From assembly GCA_029260015.1 (NCBI GenBank), contig JAJDEB010000008.1, positions 256,937 to 320,936 of the forward strand: a DNA stretch of 64,000 nt, read 5' to 3'. Source of the DNA: Phycisphaerae bacterium. GTDB lineage: Bacteria > Planctomycetota > Phycisphaerae > UBA1845. Below are positions 9,307 to 19,200 of the stretch, piece after piece. The first letter of the stretch is position 1. Every line of letters begins with the position of its first letter. The notes under the pieces were generated by a model that was given only the letters and a program-made list of their open reading frames with translations, ran no database searches and was not told the origin of the DNA. The translations under genes were made by a program, and so were the position numbers.

Positions 9307-10442
9307 TAATCGTGCATTCCCGTCGAGAGATTCGGCGTCGGTAGGCCCATTTCGGTCAATCGCGAACCATCCGTTCCGCCGCGAACCAGTGAACTCTGTG
9401 GTTCAATGCCGATCTTTTTCATCGCTTCGCGCGCAAGGTCAACGGCCCGTGGTTCCTTCGCGATTCCGGCGGCCATGTTTCGGTACTGCTCCTTGATAAC
9501 GACGCTGATCTGGGCTCTTGGGTATTCATCAAGCAGTTCGTTGGCAATGGTGTGCAGTAGATCGCGATACTCGATCAGCTTGGCATCATCGAAATCGCGC
9601 AACAGAATGCGAATCGTAGACTCAGCCACCCCGCCTTCAAATACGTAGGGATGAAGGAACCCCTCACGCTCTTCGGTGACGGATGGTTCAAGTCGGTCAG
9701 CCGGCATGCGTCGGATGAATTCCGATGCGATGCGGATTGCGTTGACCATTTTACCTTTGGCATACCCCGGATGTGTATTCACGCCGGTCACCGTCACTGT
9801 CGCGAGGTCCGCCGAAAACGTTTCGAACTCGACGTAGCCCTGCCCTTCACCGTCGAGCGTGTAACCGACAACAGCGCCAAGTTTTTTGAGTTCGACATGA
9901 TCGACCCCGTGCCCAATCTCCTCGTCGCAAGTAAAGCAAATGCGAACGTCGCCACGTTTGATCTCGCCGTGGTTCATCAGGTATTGCGCCGCGTCCATGA
10001 TAACAGCCACACCGGCCTTGTCGTCAGCGCCGAGCAACGTTGTGCCGTCCGTCGTGATGATGGTCTTTCCAACCAGGGCAGCCAACTCTTCGTTTTCGGC
10101 GGGTCGAATAGCACGATTCGGAAAGCCGGGCAGCACGATATCACTGCCGTCGTATTTCTCATGAACGATCGGTTTGACATTTAGTCCGGTGAATTCCGGC
10201 GACGTATCGACATGGGCGATCCAGGCGATAACCGGTGCATCGGGTACGTTGCCGGGTATCGTCCCCATCACGATGCCATTCTCGTCGATCGCGGCATCGG
10301 TGATGCCCATCGCCAGCAACTCCTTGGTCAGGAGCTTGCCCACTTCGAGCTGTCCCGGTGAACTGGGGTATTTGGAAGTCCCTTCGATCGCTCCGCTTTC
10401 GATCTTGACGTACCGGATGAACCGGTCGAGCAATGCATTCAT
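9210..10442 (-). CDS. pepT: Peptidase T (tripeptide aminopeptidase, M20B)
   Basis: The 410-residue product has the M20 di-zinc motifs: IAWIAHVDTSPEFTG (first ligand region), TTLLGADDKAGVAVIM and FTCDEEIGHGVDH. Peptidase T is a cytosolic enzyme that removes the N-terminal residue from tripeptides. The start is the ATG at 10442, preceded at a normal distance by GGAGG on the minus strand; the frame is open further upstream but without a ribosome site. Its 3' end overlaps the convergent neuC frame by 97 bp. It is a stand-alone gene. Confidence 0.92.
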   Translation of the reverse strand: MNALLDRFIRYVKIESGAIEGTSKYPSSPGQLEVGKLLTKELLAMGITDAAIDENGIVMGTIPGNVPDAPVIAWIAHVDTSPEFTGLNVKPIVHEKYDGSDIVLPGFPNRAIRPAENEELAALVGKTIITTDGTTLLGADDKAGVAVIMDAAQYLMNHGEIKRGDVRICFTCDEEIGHGVDHVELKKLGAVVGYTLDGEGQGYVEFETFSADLATVTVTGVNTHPGYAKGKMVNAIRIASEFIRRMPADRLEPSVTEEREGFLHPYVFEGGVAESTIRILLRDFDDAKLIEYRDLLHTIANELLDEYPRAQISVVIKEQYRNMAAGIAKEPRAVDLAREAMKKIGIEPQSSLVRGGTDGSRLTEMGLPTPNLSTGMHDYHSPKEWACLEEMETAVRVLVELAKLWGEQSG

Positions 10443-10609
10443 GCTAATAGCCTCCGTGGCGGTCCATTTTCTGATAAGTCGCGAATCGTATGGTATGGAG
10501 CGGTCCGCCGAAAGTGGCGTCAGCACGGCTGGAATCGCGGCCGTTTTGCCATGCTCGGCTCGTCACGACACGCTGTTGGTTTGGAAGCGATGCCTGCGAT
10601 TCATTCTGC

Positions 10610-10637
10610 TTGACAGGGGTGTACCCGTGCCTATACT
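10610..10637 (+). promoter_or_regulatory. Near-consensus sigma-70-type promoter
   Basis: A perfect -35 TTGACA (10610-10615) and a TATACT -10 (10632-10637) are separated by 16 bp. The promoter before tRNA-Thr/tuf at 56958-56985 has the same -35, -10 and spacing. A 13-nt hairpin-like GGACTAATTGTCC follows the predicted start. No clear gene lies directly downstream. Confidence 0.75.
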
Positions 10638-11516
10638 CGGATCAGGTGGACTAATTGTCCGCTAAGTATTTGTAACCAAACAATTAACAGACGTAACCCG
10701 CTTCGCTGTTCGAATTCTTTGGCGGTCGGGAACGGTTGTATGAAGTAGATTTGCAACGAGGGTCAAAAGCTCTCACAGCGGTTAAACAATTTGAATTTGT
10801 ATCGGTTTGAGAAAGTTGGTCGTTCGAGATTCTAAACACTCTTGACCACATGCGGGCATCAGTGACAGCTAATTATTCTTGGCGGTTGATGCCATCAAAA
10901 TCCATCGTGTAGCGAGTTGTCTTGATCATGTTGTTGGTGTCCTGGTTATTTTTGAGTCTGGTGCTTCTGGCTGGCAAGGTTCGCAGTTCACTTGCCCGCT
11001 TGCGGAATATCCTGCCCTTTGTGGTTCGATTATCTGAGTTGCCCCTGCTTAGAGTCGTAAAATTGCAAGCTCGCCGGTTGGCACATCGAGTTGTATTGGG
11101 AGATGTGCGAGCAGGCTTGTTTCGCCAGGCGCTGCGGTCCCCTGTGACTTCGAATCATCGTCATGTTTCCCGGCCATCAGAACGATCGCCGTATCAGGTT
11201 CATCGATCTGAAAGTCTGGGGCCTGCGAGGTTCGCGGAGCACAGCCGCATATAGCAGATTCAAATGCACAACTGACCCAAATGCACACCTTGGATGTTTA
11301 GAATCGGGACCGTAAAGGTTCTGGCCCTTTCTCTCCGAATCGCTGTAGACCTCGTGATTTGAGGCTACCAGTCGTTCGATTCAGCGACGCCTTTGATCCA
11401 TCCCTCGATGCAGACCCATGAGTCTGCGAACACTTGTTTCGATTGGTCCTCGAGCCAATTGAAATTGATGGGTGTTCTGCATCAGAATTGAAACTTTTAC
11501 TGGATGGATAAATCAG
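10638..11516. other. Long non-coding stretch before rny; candidate RNA gene or long leader
   Basis: About 880 bp follow the promoter before rny starts. A plus-strand frame at 10928-11254 begins with a hydrophobic stretch (MLLVSWLFLSLVLL) but then turns arginine-rich with no family resemblance. A minus-strand frame at 11049-11288 is equally unconvincing. Possible paired segments include GGTCAA near 10762 with TTGACC near 10842, and GGCATCA near 10855 with TGATGCC near 10887. I found none of the conserved cores of RNase P RNA, tmRNA, SRP RNA or 5S rRNA. It could be an uncharacterised stable RNA or the rny leader. Confidence 0.4.
11410..11464 (+). promoter_or_regulatory. Two hairpins in the rny leader
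   Basis: The first hairpin has GCAGAC/GTCTGC arms (11410-11415 and 11422-11427). The second has TTTCGATTGG (11437-11446) paired to CCAATTGAAA (11455-11464) around an 8-nt loop, ten pairs with one G-U. They end about 50 nt before the rny start codon. A role in self-control of the RNase message is possible but inferred. Confidence 0.5.
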
Positions 11517-13103
11517 ATGCTCGCGATCATCACCACATCGCTTATCGCGGCTTTCGATTCGCCCGACCTCGCATATGGCGGCATCATTGGAATTGCCCTC
11601 GCCCTTGTGGGCGTTTTCGTTCGCAACAAGATGCGAAACGCGTCTCAACGGGCACAAGCCGATGGCATTGTTCAAGATGCTCGCCGCGAAGCTGAAACGC
11701 TAATCAAAGCCGCCGAGGTCGACGCAAAAGCAGAAGCCCTCAAGCGTCAGGAAGAATTCGCCAAGGAAACCGCAACGGTCCGCGCAGAATTCAAGGAAAC
11801 CGAAAAGCGACTCTCCAAGCGCGAAGACAGCGTCGACAGCAAGCTCGACACGCTGGCCACCAAAGAACGCAACATTGAAACCAACGAAAAGAAACTCGCC
11901 AAACGCGAGGAAGAGGTCGCTCGGAAGGAGACCGAACTTTCCGAAGCCCTCGAACGCGAGCAAGCCGAACTCGTCCGCATCAGCAGCATGAGCGTCGAGG
12001 AAGCCAAGCGACAATTGTTGGAAATCGTCAAGCACGATATCGAAAACGATGCAGCCCGTTTGATTGACCGCACGCTGACCGAAGCCAAGGAAGAAGCCGA
12101 CGAAAAGGCTCGCGAGGTGATCATCACTGCCATTCAGCGGTCAGCGGCAGAACACACATCGGCGAGTACCGTTTCAACCGTCGATATTCCATCCGACGAA
12201 ATGAAAGGCCGCGTCATCGGTCGTGAAGGCCGAAACATCCGAGCCTTTGAAAAAGCCACCGGTGTTGATGTCATCGTCGACGACACACCCGGAGTTGTCA
12301 TTGTCAGTGCGTTCGATCCCGTTCGACGAGAAGTTGCCCGTCGGTCGCTCGAGCGCCTCATTCAAGACGGTCGAATCCATCCGGGGCGTATCGAAGAACT
12401 CGTTGAAGAGACGGCGAAGGAAGTCGAGAAAGACGTGATGGCCGCCGGTAAAGCTGCCAGCGTCGAAGCGAACATTGGCGGTTTACACAAACGCCAGATG
12501 GAACTGTTGGGGCGACTTTCGTACCGCACCAGTTACGGTCAAAACGTCCTTCGCCACAGCATCGAAGTCGCCTTCCTATGCCAGAATATGGCCGACGAAC
12601 TCGGACTCGACGGACGCCTCGCCCGCCGCTGCGGTTTGCTGCACGATATCGGTAAAGCCATCGACCACGAGCAGGAGGGTGGACACCCGCTGGTCGGTTA
12701 CGAATTCTGCAAACGCTACAATGAAAAACCGGAAGTGCTCAACGCGATTTACGGTCACCATGGCGACGTCGAAGCCACCAGCCCGTATACGCCACTCGTC
12801 GCGGCGGCTGACGCCATCAGTGCCTCACGTCCGGGTGGGCGACGCGAATCGCTGGAACGTTATATCAAACGACTCGAGCAACTCGAATCTCTGGCAACGG
12901 AACAACATGGTGTGCGGCAGGCGTTTGCCATTCAAGCCGGTCGCGAAGTGCGTGTGATCGTCGATGCCAAGAAGGTTGACGACGCCCGCGCGTCAAAGAT
13001 TGCACACGATATCGCCAAACGCATCGAAGAAGAAATGACGTATCCGGGTGAAGTGCGTGTCACCGTACTTCGCGAAGTTCGCGCCGTGGGTATTGCGCGC
13101 TAG
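11517..13103 (+). CDS. rny: Ribonuclease Y
   Basis: The 528-residue product has the RNase Y layout: an N-terminal membrane helix (about residues 15-33), a long charged coiled coil rich in E/K/A (about 35-215), a KH domain with [17 protein letters not shown], an HD domain with RHSIEVA and [12 protein letters not shown], and a conserved C-terminal tail. RNase Y is a membrane-anchored endonuclease that starts mRNA decay. The ATG at 11517 is preceded by GGATGG; the in-frame start at 11472 would spoil the short cytosol-outside N-terminus. ymdB follows 57 nt later, the usual partner. Confidence 0.95.
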   Translation: MLAIITTSLIAAFDSPDLAYGGIIGIALALVGVFVRNKMRNASQRAQADGIVQDARREAETLIKAAEVDAKAEALKRQEEFAKETATVRAEFKETEKRLSKREDSVDSKLDTLATKERNIETNEKKLAKREEEVARKETELSEALEREQAELVRISSMSVEEAKRQLLEIVKHDIENDAARLIDRTLTEAKEEADEKAREVIITAIQRSAAEHTSASTVSTVDIPSDEMKGRVIGREGRNIRAFEKATGVDVIVDDTPGVVIVSAFDPVRREVARRSLERLIQDGRIHPGRIEELVEETAKEVEKDVMAAGKAASVEANIGGLHKRQMELLGRLSYRTSYGQNVLRHSIEVAFLCQNMADELGLDGRLARRCGLLHDIGKAIDHEQEGGHPLVGYEFCKRYNEKPEVLNAIYGHHGDVEATSPYTPLVAAADAISASRPGGRRESLERYIKRLEQLESLATEQHGVRQAFAIQAGREVRVIVDAKKVDDARASKIAHDIAKRIEEEMTYPGEVRVTVLREVRAVGIAR

Positions 13104-13160
13104 CAGATTCAGTCTGCATGATTCTTGTAAAAGTCGGGTTCTAGAAAGCAGCCGTAATTT

Positions 13161-13958
13161 ATGGGTATTAATATTCTGTGTGCTGGTGATGTTGTTGGTA
13201 ACCCAGGCCGAAAGGCAATCGCACATACTCTGCCCGAGATCACCAAAGAGCGTGATATCGCCTGCGCCATTGTCAACGCTGAGAACATCTCGTCGGGTTC
13301 CGGCATCACCCCCGCCTTGTTCGAAAAGCTTCTCAAATCGGGCGTCAACCTTGTGACACTCGGCGACCACATCTACCGTCGCCGCGAAATCATTCCGACG
13401 CTGGAAACATCCCCGCAGATCGTCAAACCCGCCAACCTTCCGCCGACCGCACCGGGCCGCGAGTTCGCGATCCACGAAACCGACGACGGAACCCAAATCG
13501 CAGTATTTTCGCTACTTGGGCGTTTGTATATGAAACCGCAAGGCGACTGTCCATTCAAAGCGGCTGACCGCGTGCTGGCGAAAATTCCGAGCGAAGTGAA
13601 GATCATCGTTTGCGACATGCACGCAGAAGCCACCAGCGAAAAAGTGGCAATGGGTTGGCATCTTGATGGCCGCGTCAGCATCATGTACGGGACGCACACG
13701 CACATCCCGACCGCAGATGAATGCGTCTTACCTGGTGGCACCGGATACATCACTGACCTTGGTATGTCGGGCCCGTATGACGGCGTGCTTGGTCGTGACA
13801 AGAACCGCGTGCTACAGTCAATGGTTCACGCGATCCCCGCGCGCTTCGATGTCGCCGAAGACAACGTCAACGTCTGCGGCATCATCGCTAATGTCGATCC
13901 GAACAGCGGTCGGTGTGCAAAGATCGAACGAATTAAACTGCATTATCAGGTTGCTTGA
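13161..13958 (+). CDS. YmdB-family metallophosphoesterase (TIGR00282 type)
   Basis: The 265-residue product matches the YmdB family along its length: CAGDVVGNPGR at the N-terminus, NAENISSGSGIT, MYGTHTHIPTADE and ITDLGMSGPYDGVLG. Family members are cytosolic cyclic-nucleotide phosphodiesterases, usually next to rny as here. The metal-binding motif normally read as GNH is GDH here (D69-H70), replacing the asparagine that binds the metals in most homologues. Whether activity is kept is unknown. Only a weak ribosome site is visible before the ATG. Confidence 0.88.
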   Translation: MGINILCAGDVVGNPGRKAIAHTLPEITKERDIACAIVNAENISSGSGITPALFEKLLKSGVNLVTLGDHIYRRREIIPTLETSPQIVKPANLPPTAPGREFAIHETDDGTQIAVFSLLGRLYMKPQGDCPFKAADRVLAKIPSEVKIIVCDMHAEATSEKVAMGWHLDGRVSIMYGTHTHIPTADECVLPGGTGYITDLGMSGPYDGVLGRDKNRVLQSMVHAIPARFDVAEDNVNVCGIIANVDPNSGRCAKIERIKLHYQVA

Positions 13959-13983
13959 GACGGATTATTCAGAAGCACTCTGG

Positions 13984-14113
13984 TTCCGATAATCTTAGGA
14001 CTATACCCTATAGTTCGCTCCCCCATTTCGGGGTAATCTGGTCCTGCCAAGATCGAGTAATCCTTTCAGGTTGAAGTCGCGCCCACTCACTTTTGCAATT
14101 CAATTTAATTGAA
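13984..14113 (+). promoter_or_regulatory. Structured spacer before the sigma factor gene
   Basis: AGGAC (13997-14001) can pair with GTCCT (14041-14045) to enclose two hairpins: CTATA-CCC-TATAG (14001-14013) and CCCC-ATTTC-GGGG (14021-14033). The result is a small three-way junction. Farther down TTCAAT-TTA-ATTGAA (14099-14113) forms a palindrome that could be an operator. It may instead act as the ymdB 3' end, but there is no U-run. Confidence 0.4.
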
Positions 14114-14202
14114 CGTTGGTACGAACCGCAGCGCGCTACACATCGTCAATCCGTCTGCTTAGACGTCGTGCGTTGAGGTTCGACATTGTGAGGAGAAACG
14201 CG

Positions 14203-14988
14203 ATGATGCCAGGATCGGTACACAAGGATGTCGAACAAAAACTCTGGAACAAATACTTGCAGCGTCGATGCAAGAAAGATCGCAACGAACTCGTACGCTG
14301 CTACGTTCCACTCGTCAATCAGCACGCCGGGCGAATGGCCCGCAGGCTTCCGCCGACAATATCCTTCGATGAAATTCGATGCGCTGCATTCGACGGACTG
14401 GTGCAGGCCATTGAGACATACAATCCAAGCGGCGGCGCGACCTTTCCCACATACTGTCGCCAACGGCTGTTCGGAGCGGTTGTCGATTGGATGCGCACGG
14501 TAGACACTCATGGCCGAGCCATCCGCACGTTTGAAAAGAAACGTGAACAGGTGTTCCAACGGTTACAAGCCGCCAAAGAACGCACTCCACAACCGCAGGA
14601 AATTGCAAACAAAATGGGAATGACAGAGTCAAAGTTCGCTCGCTTGTCGCGCATCACCTCGATGGGGCAAGCCGTCCCCTTCAGCACGTTGGAAACCAGT
14701 CGCAACCAAAACGCCAGCGATCAACGCGCTCTATCAATCGAAGACCCGCAGGCATCCGATCCGTCGAAAAACATATCGCGATCCATGCTTGCAGCTTACT
14801 TGGGACGCGGACTCTCCAAAAATGAAAAGGCGATTCTTGTGCTCTACTACTACGAAAACCTCACGATGTCCGAGATTGGCAACGTGTTATCACTCTCCGA
14901 GTCACGCGTCAGCCAAGTTCACCAGGAGATTCTGTCTCGATTGCGCAAAAACGGTGGCAGCGACCTGCGCGAAGAACTGGCGGGATAG
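14203..14988 (+). CDS. RNA polymerase sigma factor, FliA/WhiG-like
   Basis: The 261-residue protein has sigma-70 region 2 (LVRCYVPLVNQHAGRM...FDEIRCAAFDGLVQAIETYNP, then FPTYCRQRLFGAVVDWMRTVD), region 3 with a PQPQEIANKMGM helix, and region 4 with LTMSEIGNVLSLSESRVSQVH. This three-region form without region 1.1 is the FliA/SigF/WhiG class. The ATG at 14203 has AGGAG seven nt upstream. No flagellar or anti-sigma gene is next to it; a SpoIIE-type phosphatase gene converges on it. Its regulon cannot be told from the window. Confidence 0.9.
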   Translation: MMPGSVHKDVEQKLWNKYLQRRCKKDRNELVRCYVPLVNQHAGRMARRLPPTISFDEIRCAAFDGLVQAIETYNPSGGATFPTYCRQRLFGAVVDWMRTVDTHGRAIRTFEKKREQVFQRLQAAKERTPQPQEIANKMGMTESKFARLSRITSMGQAVPFSTLETSRNQNASDQRALSIEDPQASDPSKNISRSMLAAYLGRGLSKNEKAILVLYYYENLTMSEIGNVLSLSESRVSQVHQEILSRLRKNGGSDLREELAG

Positions 14989-15017
14989 GTTTGCTCGCCG
15001 TCTTGAGAACCTACGGT

Positions 15018-15081
15018 GTAGGGTGGGCCGTGCCCACCATGTCATTGTTAAACGAACGACGGTGGGCACGGCCCACCCTAC
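15018..15081. repeat. 21-bp perfect inverted repeat with GC-rich arms
   Basis: Positions 15018-15038 and 15061-15081 are exact reverse complements (GTAGGGTGGGCCGTGCCCACC-type arms) around a 22-nt loop. The element sits between two convergent genes. It has no T-run, so it is not a classic intrinsic terminator. It resembles the GTAGGGTGGGC...GCCCACC palindromic repeats scattered in many planctomycete and cyanobacterial genomes (from memory) and may be a REP/MITE-like element that also stops transcription both ways. Confidence 0.85.
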
Positions 15082-15113
15082 GTTTCAGGTTAGATGGAAT
15101 TCGCTGGCTGAGT

Positions 15114-15980
15114 CTACACCTTAACGAGATGGAGCAACTTGCCAATGACTTTGATGGTTTCGCCAACGGACGGGCGCGGTGCCTTCGCTGCGTTATGACG
15201 AATCAAAATAGCGGTGATATCGTCACCGCTATCCGCCCCGCCGCAAAACTCTGTTAGCCGATTGCGCAGCTCGTTGATAAAGTTGGGCGTCGCATTGACT
15301 TCGATACTTTCAACCATCGATTTCAAACCTGCCTGCCCCAGCATTTTTCCCTCGGGGTCAGCCGCCTCAGGGAGACCGTCGGTGTAAAACAACACCTGAT
15401 CATCAACCTGCAGCTTCACCGCGAATTGGTAGAACTCCGTTTCAGAAATGATTCCCAACGGAAGATTTGCGGCAGACTCGGCGGCTTCCGGTTCATCGGG
15501 GCTCAACTCGTGCCATGTATTCTGCGCGGCGCGATACAGCAACGGTGGCGGATGCCCAGCATTGCAGATGATCAAGTCTTTTGAAGGTGCAAAGAATGTC
15601 GCGACGATCGCCGTTGCAAAGTGCGTACCGTCGGCCGTCTTCAGAAAACTTCGATTGAGTTTTCTTACGATTTGCGTTTGATTGGCGCGGTTGATGTATC
15701 GACGCATGGAGTTTCGCAGTTGCCTGGAAAGCTCGCCCACCCCACCGCCATGTCCGGAAACATCGGCAATCGCCAATCGCGTAATCTTGCTGCCGCCGCA
15801 CACAGACAGGTAATGAATGTCACCACCTGATTCATCTCCGCCGTAGGGTTGGCTGAATATCCAGGAATCAATTCCCGGTACTGAGACAGCCCCATCGTAC
15901 GCCTTATTCCCACCCATGATTTCCATGCAGGTGAGCCGGCGTTTGTCGGCGACGGCGGGCAGTTGCGTTTGAGAAGTCAT
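15114..15980 (-). CDS. SpoIIE/RsbU-type PP2C serine phosphatase
   Basis: The 288-residue product shows the PP2C-SpoIIE motifs: DESGGDIH, IADVSGHG, CNAGHPPPLLY, LFYTDGLPEA and SGDDITAILI, with the acidic metal ligands present. There is no attached receiver, PAS or HAMP domain, so the signal input is not visible. Such enzymes dephosphorylate anti-anti-sigma factors in partner-switching pathways. The ATG at 15980 is preceded by GGAAAGG. The gene faces the FliA-like sigma gene; a functional link is plausible but unproven, and no STAS or RsbW gene is present here. Confidence 0.87.
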   Translation of the reverse strand: MTSQTQLPAVADKRRLTCMEIMGGNKAYDGAVSVPGIDSWIFSQPYGGDESGGDIHYLSVCGGSKITRLAIADVSGHGGGVGELSRQLRNSMRRYINRANQTQIVRKLNRSFLKTADGTHFATAIVATFFAPSKDLIICNAGHPPPLLYRAAQNTWHELSPDEPEAAESAANLPLGIISETEFYQFAVKLQVDDQVLFYTDGLPEAADPEGKMLGQAGLKSMVESIEVNATPNFINELRNRLTEFCGGADSGDDITAILIRHNAAKAPRPSVGETIKVIGKLLHLVKV

Positions 15981-16225
15981 AATGACCTTTCCGAACCGAA
16001 GCGAGACATCCATGTCGTTGCGGAACACGACAGGAGTATGGACGTCATTGGCCAGAACGGCAAATCAAGCGACTCAAAAGGCGACAAGTGATACACAAGC
16101 CGAACGATTCTCGATTTATATTCAATTATCGTTGAGGAATCCGATTCAAGACACAATTCGGACAACTTCGCGGATATGTTGAATCCATCCTGCCCAGCGC
16201 ATACATTAGATTGGGGGAATTTCGA

Positions 16226-19200
16226 GTGGGTAGATCGACCAACCACATGGTTCCAGCAAAGTCATCGCCAAGCGAATGGGCTCGCAAGCCGAACCCCTGC
16301 GCCCACCTTGCAATCGCAACCATGATCGCCCTATGTGTCTCGGTCCCGTTTGCCTCTGCGATGCCTGCTTCGCCAACACCCATCGAACTGGCTCAACCGG
16401 ACGGAACACCCATCACCCTGCGAATTTTTGGTAGTCCTGAGTACCATTGGTTCGAGGACGTGCAAGGGTTTACTGTTGTCATCAAGAACAAAGAATACGT
16501 CTACGCAAAGCGCGACAATCGTGGCGAACTCACGGCGACGGATCTTGTCGTCGGCAAGTCTGATCCTGCAGCGGCTGGATTGACGCCAAAGATTCAGCCC
16601 GATCCGCGCATTGTCGATTCAATACGACAACGCACGCTCGCCGATCCGCCCATATCAGTGCTCGGCAAATCAGCGCGCAAGTCGGGAGACTCCGGCGCCA
16701 AAGGAACCGTCAAGAACCTTGTAGTTCTATGCAAGTTTGCGGATCATGATTTCGGTGTCCACACCCGACCGCAGGAAGACTTTGACAAATTGTGGAACGC
16801 GGTCGGTGGTGATCCTGTCATCGCCCCGACCGGCAGCGTGCGTGACTGCTTCCTCGAAAACTCGTATGGCCAGCTCACGATCAACAGCACCGTCGCGGTT
16901 TGGGTGACGCTGCCACAAACGGAAGCGTTTTATGCTGCCGGTTCAAACGGTTTGACATTGAACTATCCGAACAACGCCCAAGGCATGGTCGCGGACGCAC
17001 TCGATGCCGTTGATCCACTGATCGATTTCGGCGATTTTGATCAGGACCTTGACGGACGGATCGACGCGATCAGCATCATCCATTCCGGCTATGGTGCAGA
17101 AACTGGCGGTGGAGGTGGCAACTGGATTTGGTCGCATCGTTGGGCGTTGTTCCAAGTGTTTCAAACGCCCCAAACGCCTTGGTGGGTCAGCAGCGATCTT
17201 AATAGCAACGGGCAAGCCGTGGAGGTCTTCGATTACCATACCGAACCTGCACTATGGGGTAGTTCAGGCAACGATATCAGCCGCATCGGCGTCGCCGCCC
17301 ACGAGACGGGCCACTTCTTCGGATTGCCTGATTACTACGACATCAACGGAGGCGGGCAGGGCGCAGGGTCATGGTGCATGATGGCCAACGCCTGGGGATT
17401 TGATCAATCTCAATTGCACCCGCCCCACTTCTCGGCTTACTCCAAGACATTCCTTGGTTGGCTTGAGCCGATTGTCATTGACTCGCCCAATCGATACACC
17501 GCCCCCAACGTCGAATTCAACCAAGTCGTTTACCGCATCAATGCCGGGTATGCCGATGCCGAGGACGAGTACCTCTTGATCGAGAACCGTCAACCAATTG
17601 GCATCGAGAGCGCCATGCCGCAAGGTGGACTTGCAATCTGGCACATCGATGAAGGCAAGCCTCAAAACACTGACGAAGGTTTCCCCGGTCAACCCGGTTG
17701 GCCTCAGAACAACAATCACTATCGCATGGCCATCCTACAGGCCGACGGCAATTATGATTTGGAGCACGGGTTCAATCGCGGTGATGGTGGCGACGTTTAC
17801 CACGGTGATGGCGTTAGTCGCATCGACGAAAACACGGTGCCGAATACCGACTCGTATCAGTTTGGGCAAATCGTGCCAACCGGCAACATCATCGCCAACA
17901 TCAGCACGTCGGGACTGACGATGACGTTTACTTATGGCGACGTCGCGACCTGCGGATTCTCGAGCGAATGCGGTGATGGGTTGTACTGCAACGGAGTCGA
18001 GGAGTGCATCGACGGACTCTGCCTTTCACCCGGAACACCCTGTGCAACAGGCGAATTCTGTGCAGAAGACCTCGACACCTGCATGGAAACTAAGTTTGAA
18101 GACGACTTTGAAGACGGTAACACCAACGGTTGGGACTTGCGCGGTCCTGGCAGCACAGCCACCCAAGGCGACTGGATCATTGGCGACCCCAATGGCACAA
18201 CGAGTGGCGGTGACGAAGCCCAACCGGAGGATGCGTTTGATGGTGACGGCTGCGCGTTCACTGCGCAGAACAGTAGCCTCGGTAATCAGGACGTGGACAA
18301 TGGCATCGTTCAAATGGTCTCACCGCCCATTGACATGAGCGGCCAACTGACCGCCAAGTTTGCGTTTGTGCGGTGGTTCTACAATCGCGATGTCGGCGAG
18401 GAAGATGGCGACTACTTCAGCGCCGAGGTCAGTGATAACGGTTTGGATTGGACTGTGGTTGACATGGTTCCATTCGATGAGCCGGGAACAAATATTTGGA
18501 CCAGCGTTTCGGTTAATTTACACGAGTACATCAACCTGACCGACTCCGTGCAGGTTCGATTCAGCGCGAATGATGGGGTCGCGACCGGTCAAGGTAGCGT
18601 CATCGAAGCGGCTGTCGACAATGTATTCGTCGCGGCATCGACAAACTGCTTTGCCAATGCCGATTGCGATGACGGCGACGGCTGCAATGGTGACGAGGTG
18701 TGCAGCAATGGGCTGTGCTTTGCCGGATTGCCTCCGGTTTGCGACGATCTCGATGCGTGCAACGGGTTGGAAATCTGCAGCAATGGGATGTGCATCGCTG
18801 GCGATCCTGTCGAATGTGATGATGGCGACGCCTGCAACGGAATCGAGGTATGCAGCAACGGCGTGTGTTTGGCTGGTTCGCCCATCGAATGTGACGACGA
18901 CGATGCCTGCAATGGCTTGGAAGTCTGCAGCAATGGGGTTTGCCATGCGGGTGATCCCATCGATTGCGATGACGGAGATGCCTGCAACGGAGTCGAATTG
19001 TGCAGCAACGGTATCTGTCAATCAGGCATGCCCATCGAGTGCGACGACGGTGACGATTGCAATGGTCTGGAAGTTTGCAGCAACGGAGTCTGCATCGAAG
19101 GCACACCGCTGGACTGCAATGACGGCTTCTACTGTACGGGTGTCGAAAACTGCTTCGACAGCGTGTGCGAGTCGAGTGGAGATCCCTGTACGAACCCATC

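Noticed and set aside
10928..11254. Plus-strand frame with hydrophobic N-terminus (MLLVSWLFLSL...)
   Set aside because: The second half is arginine-rich with no family resemblance and no good ribosome site; treated as part of a non-coding stretch.
13984..13992. CCGATAA-like -10 for a flagellar-type sigma factor before the sigma gene
   Set aside because: No TAAA -35 lies at the needed 15-nt distance.
18518..19021. Long antisense frame opposite the M6 cysteine repeat
   Set aside because: It is a shadow of a repetitive coding region; its repeated sequence mirrors the sense codons.
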